Positions 25,628 to 34,670 of a DNA stretch of 64,000 bases are shown here, in pieces. The translations under genes were made by a program, and so were the position numbers. The DNA is from Reyranella massiliensis 521 (GTDB lineage: Bacteria; Pseudomonadota; Alphaproteobacteria; Reyranellales; Reyranellaceae). Location of the stretch: contig NZ_HE997181.1 of assembly GCF_000312425.1 (NCBI RefSeq), positions 1,958,638 through 2,022,637 on the forward strand, in the 5' to 3' direction. A model generated the notes under the pieces. That model searched no databases and was not told the DNA's origin. It saw nothing but the letters and a program-made list of their open reading frames with translations. Position 1 is the first letter of the stretch, and each line of letters begins with the position of its first letter.

Positions 25628-26680
25628 TCAGCCGCAGGCCAGCGAATAGATGTGCTGGACGTCGCCGGGCAGGGGTATGGCCTGCCAGCTCTTGCCGGCA
25701 TCGCGCGTGCCGTAGATCTCACCGTCGTAGCGGGCGCCGAGATAGACTTGTGCCGCATCGGTGGGATGCAGGCCGATCGACATGATGGTGCCGTGGACCT
25801 GGACCTTGTCGAAGCGCTTCCAGCTCTCGCCACCGTCTTCGCTGCGATAGAGCCCGCCGTCGTGGCTGGCCGCCGCAACGGAAAGCGCGGAGTAGAGCGT
25901 GTTGGGCTCGACCGGCGAGACGCGAATATCGCGGCCGTAGGTCGTGGGCGAAAAACGGCCGACTTCCATGTCCTTCCAGGTGTGCCCCTGGTCGCAGCTA
26001 CGGAACAAGCCCATCCGGACGGCGAGCCAGATGCTGTCGGGGTCGGCCGGGTTGATGGTGACGGCATGGCTGTCGAGCATGCCCTCGGCCGTGGTGTCGC
26101 TGACGATCTTGCTCTTGAGGTGCTCGTGCTCGGCGAGTTTCAGAAGGCCGGCGCTGCAATCGCTCCAGGTCTGGCCAAGATCGATGCTGCGCATGACACC
26201 GTTGATTTCGAGGGCGGCGTAAATCTCGTCGTGCCGCTTGGGATGCTGTACCAGCCGCATCACGCGCGAAGCGAAAGGCCCTTTGCAATGCATATCGACG
26301 CCTGGCGACGGCAGTCGCCGCCACGAAGCGCCGCCGTCGTCGCTGCGATAGACGTCGATCGGTGAGGCCCCGGCGAAGATACGGTTGGGATCGCGCGAAT
26401 CCACCAGGAAGGACCAGACTTCCCGCTTGTTGTCGGGAAAGGCGGTCCGCCGGAAGGTGGCGCCGCGGTCCGTGCTGCGCCACACGCCGTCGTTGGTTCC
26501 CGCGAAGACCATCTCGGGGTTCGACGGGTGCACGAAGACGGTGAAGGCCTGGACGCTGCCCAGGACGTGTTGCCAATCGCCGCCGGCCGTGGCGCGCCGG
26601 AAGACTCCGACGCGGCCCTTCTGTTCGGTCTTTCCGAAGTAGCCAGCAACCCCGGCAAAGAGGTTCGATTGCTCGACCAT
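25628..26680 (-). CDS. Asp-box (BNR/VPS10-like) beta-propeller protein
   Basis: A 350-residue protein built from repeated S-x-D-x-G-x-T/S-W Asp-boxes: RSTDRGATF, RSDDGGASW, RSIDLGQTW, RSCDQGHTW, RSEDGGESW and GTRDAGKSW are visible. This is a sialidase-like or YCF48-like propeller, but no sialidase active-site arginines are identifiable and no signal peptide is seen, so it may be cytoplasmic. ATG 26680 is preferred over 26725, which would overlap the upstream gene. Function unknown; Asp-box proteins can bind glycans or assemble complexes. Convergent with the membrane-fusion gene. Confidence 0.7.
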   Translation of the reverse strand: MVEQSNLFAGVAGYFGKTEQKGRVGVFRRATAGGDWQHVLGSVQAFTVFVHPSNPEMVFAGTNDGVWRSTDRGATFRRTAFPDNKREVWSFLVDSRDPNRIFAGASPIDVYRSDDGGASWRRLPSPGVDMHCKGPFASRVMRLVQHPKRHDEIYAALEINGVMRSIDLGQTWSDCSAGLLKLAEHEHLKSKIVSDTTAEGMLDSHAVTINPADPDSIWLAVRMGLFRSCDQGHTWKDMEVGRFSPTTYGRDIRVSPVEPNTLYSALSVAAASHDGGLYRSEDGGESWKRFDKVQVHGTIMSIGLHPTDAAQVYLGARYDGEIYGTRDAGKSWQAIPLPGDVQHIYSLACG

Positions 26681-26697
26681 GAGCAGGTACTCCTCGG

Positions 26698-27915
26698 CTA
26701 GTTCTTCTTGGCAACTATCGGGCATTCGCCCTGTTCCATGGGGCGGAAGGCTTCCTCACCGGCGATGGTGGCGAGAAGCTTGTAGTAATCCCACGGGCCC
26801 TTCGATTCGGAAGGCTTCTTGACCTCGAAGAGGTACATGTTGTGCATCTTGCGGCCGTCGGCGCGGATGTAGCTCGGCCCGAAGATCGGATCGTCCCACT
26901 TGGCAGACTTCATGGCAGCCATGACCTTGTCGGGATCATCTGTTCCAGCGGCCTTCACGGCATTCAGATAGGCAAGCGTGGCCGAATAGAAGCCAGCCTG
27001 CACGCTGGTCGGCATCTTGCCGTTGAAGCGCGCGCCGAAGCGCTTGGAGAAGTCGCGCGTGCGGTCGTTGAGGTCCCAGTAGAAGGCCTCGGTCAGGTTC
27101 AGCCCCTGCGCCCGTTCGAGGCCGAGCGAATGGACATCGGAGATGAAGACCAGGAGGCCCGCAAGCTTCTGGCCGCCCTTGACGATACCGAACTCGCCGG
27201 CCTGCTTGATCGCGTTGATCGTGTCGCCGCCGGCGTTGGCGAGGCCGATTACTTGTGCCTTGGAGCCCTGCGCCTGCAGCAGGAACGACGAGAAGTCGTT
27301 GGTGTTGATCGGATGCTTGACGTTGCCAAGCACCGTACCGCCGGCCTTCTTCACGACCGCGGAAACGTCGCGTTCCAGCGCATAGCCGAAGGCATAGTCG
27401 GCCGTGAGGAAGAACCAGCTCTTGCCGCCGGCCTTCACGACCGCCGAGCCGGTGCCGTTGGCGAGCGCCGTCGTGTCGTAGACCCAGTGGATCGAATAGG
27501 GGGTGCAGAGCTTGCCTGTGAGATCGGACGAGGCCGGATCCGGCGCAATGAAGACGCGCTTCTTGTCGCCGGCGACGCGCGCTATGGCGATCGATGAAGA
27601 GGAGGCGCCGGCGCCCAGGATCATGTCGACCTTGTCGTTGTCGTACCAGCGTCCGGCCATGGTGGCGGCGATGTCGGCCTTGTTCTGGATGTCGCCGGAC
27701 ACCAACTCGACTTTCTGGCCGAGCACCGTGCCGCCGAAATCCTCGATCGCCATCTGCGTCGCCAGCACGGCCCCGGGACCGTTGATGTCGGCGTAGAGGC
27801 TCGACAGATCGGTGGCGACGCCGACCTTCACTGTATTGTCCGAAAGCTGGGCAACAGCCGGCAGCGACCAGGCCGCAAGGCAGAATGCGGCCGTGCCAAA
27901 CAAAGCTCGTCTCAT
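26698..27915 (-). CDS. Liv-type ABC transporter substrate-binding protein
   Basis: A 405-residue periplasmic binding protein of the leucine/amide type (type 1 fold). The signal peptide covers residues 1-22 (cleavage after AVA). The start of the mature protein, VKVGVATDLSSLYADINGPGA, and QKVELVSGDIQNKADIAA are typical. No permease or ATPase gene adjoins it, so it is an orphan that may use the Liv system at 44983-51841 or another one. Substrate unknown; relatives bind amino acids, aromatic acids or short amides. A short inverted repeat precedes it (27942-27954). Confidence 0.85.
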   Translation of the reverse strand: MRRALFGTAAFCLAAWSLPAVAQLSDNTVKVGVATDLSSLYADINGPGAVLATQMAIEDFGGTVLGQKVELVSGDIQNKADIAATMAGRWYDNDKVDMILGAGASSSSIAIARVAGDKKRVFIAPDPASSDLTGKLCTPYSIHWVYDTTALANGTGSAVVKAGGKSWFFLTADYAFGYALERDVSAVVKKAGGTVLGNVKHPINTNDFSSFLLQAQGSKAQVIGLANAGGDTINAIKQAGEFGIVKGGQKLAGLLVFISDVHSLGLERAQGLNLTEAFYWDLNDRTRDFSKRFGARFNGKMPTSVQAGFYSATLAYLNAVKAAGTDDPDKVMAAMKSAKWDDPIFGPSYIRADGRKMHNMYLFEVKKPSESKGPWDYYKLLATIAGEEAFRPMEQGECPIVAKKN

Positions 27916-27941
27916 CGTTTCACCCCGGGAAGCGTTATTGT

Positions 27942-27954
27942 TAGGCCAAGCCTA
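27942..27954. repeat. Short palindrome resembling MarR half-sites
   Basis: TAGGC-CAA-GCCTA at 27942-27954 is a perfect 5-bp inverted repeat, preceded by ATTGT and followed by GCAA. These flanks resemble the half-sites of the MarR operator at 24032. It lies in the divergent gap between the binding-protein gene and the dienelactone hydrolase gene. Confidence 0.3.
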
Positions 27955-27996
27955 GCAAGGTGGCCGCGTCGCGGAAAGCAGGAGGAGCGCCGATAG

Positions 27997-28737
27997 ATGA
28001 TCGAGAAAATTCTGGACATCCCGACCCAGAGCGGCGGCATGGAAACGTTCATTTGCCATCCGGAACGCGGTGGACCTTATCCGCCCGTCCTGTTCCTGAT
28101 GGATGCGCCGGGCATCCGCGAGGAGCTGTACGACATGGCCCGGCGGCTGGCGACGGTCGGCTACTACGTGCTGCTACCCAACCTCTACTATCGCGCCGGC
28201 AAGGATACGAAGTACGGCGCCGATGTCCTGACCCACGGCAGCGCCGAGCATCAGCGCATGCGGGCGGTGCGGACCAAGATGACGATCCCGCCAGTAATGG
28301 ACGATGTCGCTTCCCTGATCGCCTATGCCGATCAACAGAAGGAAGCGAAGAAGGGGCCGGTCGGCGCCCATGGCTATTGCATGAGCGGGCCCTATGCCTT
28401 GGCTGCAGCCGCCCGCTACCCGGACCGTATCGCCGCTGCAGCTTCTTTCTACGGTACCTGGCTGGTCAGCGATGCCGTCGAGAGCCCGCACCTCACGTTG
28501 GGCAAGGCCAAGGGAGAGCTCTACATTTCCTGCGCCGAGCACGATGACCTGGCGCCGCCCGACATGGTGAAGGAACTGAAGAAACTGTTCGACGCTTCGG
28601 GCGCGAAGGGCGAACTCGAAGTCCACCCGACAGTCCATCACGGCTTCGCCTTCCCGCAGCGCTGGTGTTACGACAAGCCAGCGGCGGAGCGACACTGGGA
28701 GCGGCTGATCGCGCTTTATCGTCGAAACCTCGGTTAG
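27997..28737 (+). CDS. Dienelactone hydrolase family protein
   Basis: A 246-residue alpha/beta-hydrolase. The nucleophile elbow GAHGYCMSG near residue 125 carries Cys rather than Ser, as in dienelactone hydrolases of aromatic-ring cleavage; the acid is in CAEHDDLAP and the histidine in VHHGFAFPQR. It opens lactones such as dienelactone, but many relatives have other ester substrates. A cytoplasmic location is expected. GGAGGAG precedes the start. It is followed after 14 bases by a Bug binding-protein gene, so uptake and hydrolysis could be linked. Confidence 0.85.
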   Translation: MIEKILDIPTQSGGMETFICHPERGGPYPPVLFLMDAPGIREELYDMARRLATVGYYVLLPNLYYRAGKDTKYGADVLTHGSAEHQRMRAVRTKMTIPPVMDDVASLIAYADQQKEAKKGPVGAHGYCMSGPYALAAAARYPDRIAAAASFYGTWLVSDAVESPHLTLGKAKGELYISCAEHDDLAPPDMVKELKKLFDASGAKGELEVHPTVHHGFAFPQRWCYDKPAAERHWERLIALYRRNLG

Positions 28738-28751
28738 GCGGGGGGCGAACG

Positions 28752-29702
28752 ATGAAACTCTTGAGTTTTCTGGTGGCGCTGATCATCGCGCTGCCGGCTG
28801 CCGCGCAGGACTATCCGAACAAGCCCATCCGGATCATCACCGCCTTTGGAGCGGGGACGGCAACGGATGTCGCGGCGCGTGTGATCGGGGCGGAGATTGC
28901 TTCGCAGATCGGTCAATCGGTCGTGATTGAGAACAAACCGGGCGCGGAGGGGCAGATCGCGGCGCAGGCTGCAGCCGCCGCAGCGCCAGATGGCTACACG
29001 CTGTTCTTCACCACCCAGACCACGCAGGCAATCAATCCGCATGTCTACAAAACGCTGGCCTACGATCCAGTGAAGAGCTTCACGCCAATCGCTGGTATCA
29101 CCCAAGGGCCGCAGATCGTCATGGTGCGCAACGACCTGCCGGCCAAGACCATCGGCGAGCTGATCGCCCTGGCCAAGGCGCAGCCCGGCAAGCTGAGCTT
29201 CGGCAGCGGCAACGGTTCGAGCCGTGGCGGTGCCGAGCTTTTCAAGATCATGACTAAAGTCGATTTGCTGGGCGTCCCTTACAAGACGCAGCCGCAAGCC
29301 GTTGCCGATCTCCTGGGTGGCCGGATCGACGTGATTTTTTCGGACTTCACCGCCGGCCTGCCGCCGGTGCTGGACGGACGCGCCCGCGGTCTTGCCGTCA
29401 CCAGCAAAGAGAAGATCCCGGGGTTGGAACAGTTTCCGACCGTGGCGGAGAGTGGTGTGCCGGGCTTCGAGATTTTCGCCTGGACCGCGCTCTACGCGCC
29501 GGCGGGAACGCCGAAGCCGATCGTCGACAAGTTGAATGCGCTTGTCCGCAAGGCGACCGAGTCGACGGCTTACAGGAACCTGGTGAAAACCACCTACGGG
29601 ACGTCGTTCACCGGCTCGCCCGAGGATCTCGCGGCCTTCCAAGCGGCGGAGACGAAGAAGTGGGGAGAGATCGTGACTACTGCGGGGATGAAGGAGCCGT
29701 AG
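28752..29702 (+). CDS. Bug/TctC-family periplasmic binding protein
   Basis: A 316-residue tripartite tricarboxylate transporter receptor. The signal peptide is residues 1-18 (cleavage after AAA) and the mature protein starts DYPNKPIRIITAFGAG, followed by VIENKPGAEGQIAA, the family hallmark. Bug proteins bind carboxylates such as citrate, terephthalate or nicotinate. No TctAB membrane components are nearby. The 3' end overlaps the convergent MFS gene by 26 bases. It is directly downstream of the dienelactone hydrolase gene. Confidence 0.9.
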   Translation: MKLLSFLVALIIALPAAAQDYPNKPIRIITAFGAGTATDVAARVIGAEIASQIGQSVVIENKPGAEGQIAAQAAAAAAPDGYTLFFTTQTTQAINPHVYKTLAYDPVKSFTPIAGITQGPQIVMVRNDLPAKTIGELIALAKAQPGKLSFGSGNGSSRGGAELFKIMTKVDLLGVPYKTQPQAVADLLGGRIDVIFSDFTAGLPPVLDGRARGLAVTSKEKIPGLEQFPTVAESGVPGFEIFAWTALYAPAGTPKPIVDKLNALVRKATESTAYRNLVKTTYGTSFTGSPEDLAAFQAAETKKWGEIVTTAGMKEP

Positions 29703-30867
29703 TCCTCCGCGCGGCAGCAATCTGCCAGACGGCCGCGGCGAAGACACAGGCGGCCACCGCGAAGAAGGCCATACGGTAGCTAGCGACGGACGCGATCAGG
29801 GCGAAGATCGGCGGGCCGAAGACGGCCCCGGAGAAGGCAAGCGCCGTCTGCACAGAGGCAACCGCCGCCGCTTCGCCGGGCGGTGCGAGGTGGGCGAACT
29901 CGGCCTGCGACGTGCCGTTCCAGCTGATGACCACGCCGCCATAGGCCACGACCACAATGGTGATTAGCCAGAAGGGAGAGTCGGGGGCCAGCAGTCCCGT
30001 GGCGATGCAGCCCGCCGTCATGAGGATGCCCGTCCAGCCGAGAAGCTGCATGCGTGGCAGGCGATCACCGAGGCCGCCGCTCACGAGCCGCACGCCGGTG
30101 CCGATGATCTGCGACAGCGACAGCAGGAAGCCCGCCTGGGCGATGCTGAGACGGCAATGCTCGTAGAGGTAGGTGACGAGATAGAAAGTGAAGGTGTGCT
30201 GGGCGACCACATAGACGAAGGCCGACCAGCCGAGCACACGAAGCTGGTCGTGACTCAGCACGAAGCGGATCGACCTCCAGATGCTACCAGCGGGCTTGCT
30301 GGCGCTGGCGACGACGTCGAGATCGCGGCGTAGCGGCTCAATCGCAAGGGCTGCCAGCAGAGCGCCGCCGGCCGCAATCAAGCTGGCCCCGCGCCAGCCG
30401 ACCCATTCCAGAAGCTGAGGGAAGAGCAGGCCGGCGAGCGCAAAGCCGACCGGCACGCCGGTCTGCTTGATCGAAAAGACCATCCCGAAATATTCGCGGG
30501 GCACGCGCTGGGCCAGCACATGAGCGGAAGCCGGATTGAGCGGCCCTTGCGCTGCGCCAATGAAGACCACGGCCAGTATCGTCGCGGCGACCAGTGCCAG
30601 AGCATTGAGGGCGAGGCCGATCGCCGCCATCAGCAGGGCGGCCTGACAGATGCGCACCGAGCCGAAACGGAGGATCGGTCCCGCCGCCACGAGCGCCATG
30701 GTCGCGGCGACCGCATAGATGATCGCAGTGAAGATGCCGACCAGCTTGGGGTCGATGGCCAGATCCTTGGCCACAGCCGGCATCATCACGCTGAGCGAAA
30801 GCACGGAGAGCGAGACCATCACCTGGATGGCCAACATTGTGGCCACAGGGATGATCGCGCGCCTCAT
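29677..30867 (-). CDS. MFS transporter, 12-segment type
   Basis: A 396-residue permease with about 12 membrane segments and a central cytoplasmic loop (about 185-200). It lacks the 14-segment layout of the exporter at 22489. FSIKQTGVPVGFALAGLLFPQL in segment 5 resembles MFS carriers that import organic anions. It sits 10 bases downstream of the CitE-like lyase gene on the same strand, so it is likely the last gene of the C5-acid operon and could bring in its substrate. The 3' end overlaps the Bug gene. Confidence 0.82.
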   Translation of the reverse strand: MRRAIIPVATMLAIQVMVSLSVLSLSVMMPAVAKDLAIDPKLVGIFTAIIYAVAATMALVAAGPILRFGSVRICQAALLMAAIGLALNALALVAATILAVVFIGAAQGPLNPASAHVLAQRVPREYFGMVFSIKQTGVPVGFALAGLLFPQLLEWVGWRGASLIAAGGALLAALAIEPLRRDLDVVASASKPAGSIWRSIRFVLSHDQLRVLGWSAFVYVVAQHTFTFYLVTYLYEHCRLSIAQAGFLLSLSQIIGTGVRLVSGGLGDRLPRMQLLGWTGILMTAGCIATGLLAPDSPFWLITIVVVAYGGVVISWNGTSQAEFAHLAPPGEAAAVASVQTALAFSGAVFGPPIFALIASVASYRMAFFAVAACVFAAAVWQIAAARRTTAPSSPQ

Positions 30868-30877
30868 GGCAGCAGGC

Positions 30878-31795
30878 TTACATCCCGAAGAGGTCGGCCT
30901 TGTTCAGGATGGTGTTGCGCAGGATGCGGATCGAGGCCACGTCGACCATGATACCATCGACGTTGATAGCCCCCAGGCCTTGCGCTTCGGCCTCGGCATA
31001 GGCCTTCTCGAGCTTGCGGGCACGGGCAATGTCCTCGGCCTTGGGCGAATAGACGTCGAGCGCGATGTCGATCTGCGAAGGATGGATCGCCCACTTGCCG
31101 ACGGCGCCCAAGGTCATCGAGCGGCGGCACTCTTCGCGATAGGCGTCCGGGTTCTTGAAATCGGCGAACGGGCCGTCGACCGGATCGATGCCGGCGGCGC
31201 GGCAGGCCATGATCAGCCGGAAACGGGCATAGTGCCAGATGTCGCCCGGATAGCCGTCGGTCTCGCCGACGTTCTTGTTGGTGACGCCCATCGATGCGGA
31301 GAAGTCACCCATGCCGAAGACCAGGCATTCGAGGCGCGGCGTCGACTTGGCGATCGCGTCGACGTTCTGCATACCCTCGACTTCCTCGATCAGGGCTTCG
31401 AGGCCGATGCGGCGCTTGAGCTTCAGCTTCTTCTCGAGCTGGTGCAGCAGCTTGTCGGCGAACAGCACGTCGGCCGGCGTCAGCACCTTGGTCATCATGA
31501 TCGTGTCGAGATGCTCGCCGGCGCCCTCGACCACCTCGATGATGTCCTCGAAAGCGTACTCGGTCGTCAGGTCGTTGATGCGCACGCAGCGCGTCTTGCC
31601 CTTCCAGTTGAGCGACTTCAGGCCCGCGATGATCTTCTTGCGGGCATCGCGCTTCTGGTTGGGGGCCACGGCATCTTCCAGATCGAGGAAGACATGATCG
31701 GCCTTCGACTCCGACGCCTTCTGAATCATCTTCTCGCTGGAGCCGGGCGTCGAAAGCTGAACGCGGCGGGCGCGGCGGGGTTGGCGGTCGGTCAT
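30878..31795 (-). CDS. CitE/HpcH family CoA-ester lyase (citramalyl- or malyl-CoA type)
   Basis: A 305-residue TIM-barrel lyase. The CoA-binding loop STPGSSEKMI is at 15-24, DLEDAV at 38-43, the metal ligands are in GLEALIEEVEG and FGMGDFSASMG. These enzymes cleave (S)-citramalyl-CoA to acetyl-CoA and pyruvate, or malyl-CoA-type substrates to glyoxylate and acyl-CoA. ATG 31795 is supported by GAGGAG a few bases upstream; the open frame continues further but over another gene. In this operon, next to a CoA-transferase and MaoC hydratases, the citramalyl-CoA reaction of itaconate degradation is favoured, though malyl-type activity is possible. Confidence 0.85.
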   Translation of the reverse strand: MTDRQPRRARRVQLSTPGSSEKMIQKASESKADHVFLDLEDAVAPNQKRDARKKIIAGLKSLNWKGKTRCVRINDLTTEYAFEDIIEVVEGAGEHLDTIMMTKVLTPADVLFADKLLHQLEKKLKLKRRIGLEALIEEVEGMQNVDAIAKSTPRLECLVFGMGDFSASMGVTNKNVGETDGYPGDIWHYARFRLIMACRAAGIDPVDGPFADFKNPDAYREECRRSMTLGAVGKWAIHPSQIDIALDVYSPKAEDIARARKLEKAYAEAEAQGLGAINVDGIMVDVASIRILRNTILNKADLFGM

Positions 31796-31805
31796 TCTAT
31801 TCTCC

Positions 31806-33032
31806 TCAGGCAACGATCTTGTCGGCGCGCAGGCGGGCGATATCGCCGGCGCCGCAGCCGATCGACCCCAGATACTCGTCCGTATGCTCGCCCAGCAAGG
31901 GGGCGCGATGGCGCACACGGCCGGGGGTTTCGGTCATCTTGATGGCGACACCGGCAATCGCGGTTTCGATGTCGAGCCCGGGATGCGGAACCCGGACCAC
32001 CATATCGCGGGCAGCGAAGTGCGGGTCGGCAAAGACATCGCGCACGTCGTTCACCGGCGAGAAAGGTACCTGGCCGCCGAAATGCTGCAGCAGCTCCTGC
32101 TTGGTGCGCTGGCTGGTGAACGCCGAGACCGTCGCGATGATCTCGTCCTGGTTGGCGCGGCGGTCCTGCACCGTGGCCAGGCGCGGATCGGTGCCGAGTT
32201 CGGGCCGGCCAATGAGGCGGCACAGGATCGGCCAGTGGGCGTCTGCATGAGCGGCAATGGTGATGAAGCCGTCCTTGGCGGGGAACATGCCGAAGGGGCA
32301 GAGCAGGGGATGATGGTTGCCTTCGGGCACCGGCACGCCGCCGGTATAGGCGTGCTGGTGCACGATGCGCTCGCACATCGAGAGGATGGCATCGACCATG
32401 CCGACATCGACGAACTGGCCCTTGCCTGTCTTGTGGGCGCGGAAGATGGCGCTCACCAGGCCGACGGCACACATGGTTGCCGGCATGAGGTCGCCGATGC
32501 CGGGGCCGACCTTCATCGGCGTATGCTTGTCGGGGCCTGTAATGGCCATGACGCCGCCGAAAGCCTGCGAGACGACGTCGTAGGCCGGCCAGTCGGCATA
32601 GGGGCTGGCGCCGGTGCGGCGGTCGCCGAAGCCGCGGATGGTGGCGTAGACCAGCCTGGGATTGCTCTCGCGTAATGTCTCATACGAGAGGCCCAGACGT
32701 TCCATGACGCCGGCGCGGGAGTTCTCGACGATGGCGTCGGCGTCCTTGCACAGACGGATGACGAGATCGCGGCCTTCCGGCTTCTTCAGGTCGATGGCGA
32801 TCGACTTCTTGTTGCGGTTGACGGAGGCAAAGTAGCCGCCGAACGCTTTCAACTTATCGTCGGCATGGTAGGGGCCGATGATGCGCGTGTGATCGCCGTC
32901 GAGCGGTTCGACCTTGACGACTTCGGCGCCCTGGTCGGCCAGCAGCATGGTGCAGAAGGGACCGGCCAGCATCTGCGTGAGGTCGATGATGCGGACACCA
33001 TCGAGGGCGCCGAGCGGTGCCTCGGCGCTCAC
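31806..33032 (-). CDS. Class III (CaiB/BaiF) CoA-transferase
   Basis: A 408-residue family III CoA-transferase, forming interlocked dimers and moving CoA between carboxylates. The domain starts GVRIIDLTQMLAGPFCTMLLAD and continues with VKVEPLDGD, DAIVENSRAGVMERLGL and the acidic residue in VGPGIGDLMPA, at the position of the catalytic aspartate. GTG 33032 is chosen because GGGGAGA lies just before it; it overlaps the stop of the MaoC gene by four bases. In the C5-acid scheme it would make itaconyl-CoA or a similar thioester from succinyl-CoA. Confidence 0.88.
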   Translation of the reverse strand: MSAEAPLGALDGVRIIDLTQMLAGPFCTMLLADQGAEVVKVEPLDGDHTRIIGPYHADDKLKAFGGYFASVNRNKKSIAIDLKKPEGRDLVIRLCKDADAIVENSRAGVMERLGLSYETLRESNPRLVYATIRGFGDRRTGASPYADWPAYDVVSQAFGGVMAITGPDKHTPMKVGPGIGDLMPATMCAVGLVSAIFRAHKTGKGQFVDVGMVDAILSMCERIVHQHAYTGGVPVPEGNHHPLLCPFGMFPAKDGFITIAAHADAHWPILCRLIGRPELGTDPRLATVQDRRANQDEIIATVSAFTSQRTKQELLQHFGGQVPFSPVNDVRDVFADPHFAARDMVVRVPHPGLDIETAIAGVAIKMTETPGRVRHRAPLLGEHTDEYLGSIGCGAGDIARLRADKIVA

Positions 33033-33508
33033 TTGTCTCCCCAGTGGCTGCGTCGCTTGATGAGCACGGTGCGCTCGCCCTCGAAGATATGCTTGTCGTC
33101 CTGGTTTACGCCGTAGTGCCTGAAGCGGACGATGCCCGCGTCGGCCTGCTTGGCATCGGTCTTCTCCAGCACTTCGGTGTAGCAGTAGAGCGTATCGCCA
33201 TGGTGGAGGGGGCCTTTGAGCCTGATCTTGTCCATGCCGAGTTCTAGCAATGCATTCTCGGCCGTGTCCTCGGCGGCAAGGCCGATGCACATGGAGATGG
33301 TGACGCCGCCGAAGCCCAGACGCTGCTTGTAGGGCGTCGACTGGGTCAGGTGTTCATTGAAGTGCGCTTCGGCCGTGTTCATGGTGACGTTGGTGATCCA
33401 AACCTGCTCCATCGGCTCCACCGTCTTGCCGCGCGCGTGTTTCATCACGTCGCCGACGGTGAAGTCCTCGAAGTAGTTGGCCTTGCCGGTAAGTGCGGAG
33501 ACCTTCAT
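33029..33508 (-). CDS. Small MaoC-like hydratase (copy 1)
   Basis: A 159-residue single hot-dog protein related to MaoC (R)-enoyl-CoA hydratases. The loop that normally reads GDxNPxH is HFNEH here (residues 49-53), so the catalytic His is kept but the Asp position is His. LGFGGVTISMCIGLAAEDT follows. The ATG overlaps the stop of the acyl-CoA dehydrogenase gene by one base and is preceded by GGGAGGA. It could hydrate an unsaturated C5-CoA such as itaconyl- or mesaconyl-CoA, alone or with the second copy at 34671. Confidence 0.8.
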   Translation of the reverse strand: MKVSALTGKANYFEDFTVGDVMKHARGKTVEPMEQVWITNVTMNTAEAHFNEHLTQSTPYKQRLGFGGVTISMCIGLAAEDTAENALLELGMDKIRLKGPLHHGDTLYCYTEVLEKTDAKQADAGIVRFRHYGVNQDDKHIFEGERTVLIKRRSHWGDK

Positions 33509-34668
33509 CAGTTCCTCCCGCGGCCCAGCAGACGATCGGAGATGATGCGCTTCTGGATTTCCGAGGTGCCCTCGAAGATCTTGGTCAGGCGTGCATCGCG
33601 CCAATGGCGTTCGACCGCGTGCAGCGTCGTGTAGCCCGCGCCTCCGTGGATCTGGATGCCCTCGCTGGTGACGCGCTCGGCCATCTCGGAAGCGAAGAGC
33701 TTCACCATGGAAGCTTCCTTGTCGCAACGCTGGCCGGTGTCGATCTGCTCACAGACGAAATACATGAGCTGGCGTGCCGCTTCGATCTGCGTCGCCATGT
33801 CGGCGATCTTGAAGCGGATTGCCTGGAAGTCCGAGATCGAGTGACCGAACTGCTTGCGGTCGTTGGCATACTGGATCGAATCGTCGAGCGCGCCCTGGGC
33901 GAGCCCAATAGCGCGTGCGGCGGTGTGGGCGCGGGCGGTCTCCAGACCCGAAGTGGCGTAGTAGAAAGCCTCGCCTTCCTTGCCGATCAGGTCGGCGGCA
34001 TCGACACGGAAATTGTCGAAAGCCAGTTCCCATGTCTTCCAGCCGAAGTAGCCGATCTTGGGAATGGGCGCGCCGCTGCATCCCTTCGGCAGCTCGCCGC
34101 GCTTCTTCTCGACGAAGAACATGGAAAGGCCAAGATGACGCTTGCCCGGCGGGGCGTCGGACGTACGCGCGATGATGATCATGAAGTCCGCACCATCGGC
34201 GAACGTGCACCAGTACTTGTTGCCGCTGATCAGGTAGCTGTTGCCGTCCTTCTTGGCGCGGCAGGAGATGTTGGAAATGTCGGAGCCCGCGTTTGGCTCG
34301 GACATCGAGAAGGCACCGAGAAATTCACCCTTGGCCATGCGCGGGAGGTAGCGGCTGCGCTGCTCCTCGCTCATTACCTGCGAGCCGATCAGCAGATTGC
34401 CGCGTGCGATGATCGAGGCGACGCTCATCCAGCCGCGCGACAGTTCCTCGGTGACGAGGCAGTACTCGGAGCAGCCGAGGCCCAGGCCGCCATATTGTTC
34501 GGGGATCAGGATGCCGAAATAGCCCAGCGCGGCCATCTTCTCGCGGAGATCCATCGGGATCTCGCCCTTTTCGGGGTCGAGCTTGTTGGCGACGGGCAGG
34601 ACTTCGTTCAGCGTGAATTCGCGCGCCTGCTCCTGGATCATGCGGCGTTCTTCAGTAAGAAAAGGCAT
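33508..34668 (-). CDS. Acyl-CoA dehydrogenase
   Basis: A 386-residue FAD enzyme. The FAD-binding middle region (FSMSEPNAGSDISNISCRA, 116-134) and the C-terminal region with RKQFGHSISDFQAIRFKIADM and IFEGTSEIQKR are complete; the catalytic base is the glutamate in FEGTSEIQ. It forms an alpha,beta double bond in an acyl-CoA. In an itaconate or methylsuccinate context the substrate could be methylsuccinyl-CoA or a 2-methyl-branched acyl-CoA; other acyl-CoAs fit as well. Adjacent genes overlap or lie within two bases, so this is one operon. Confidence 0.9.
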   Translation of the reverse strand: MPFLTEERRMIQEQAREFTLNEVLPVANKLDPEKGEIPMDLREKMAALGYFGILIPEQYGGLGLGCSEYCLVTEELSRGWMSVASIIARGNLLIGSQVMSEEQRSRYLPRMAKGEFLGAFSMSEPNAGSDISNISCRAKKDGNSYLISGNKYWCTFADGADFMIIIARTSDAPPGKRHLGLSMFFVEKKRGELPKGCSGAPIPKIGYFGWKTWELAFDNFRVDAADLIGKEGEAFYYATSGLETARAHTAARAIGLAQGALDDSIQYANDRKQFGHSISDFQAIRFKIADMATQIEAARQLMYFVCEQIDTGQRCDKEASMVKLFASEMAERVTSEGIQIHGGAGYTTLHAVERHWRDARLTKIFEGTSEIQKRIISDRLLGRGRN

Positions 34669-34670
34669 CT

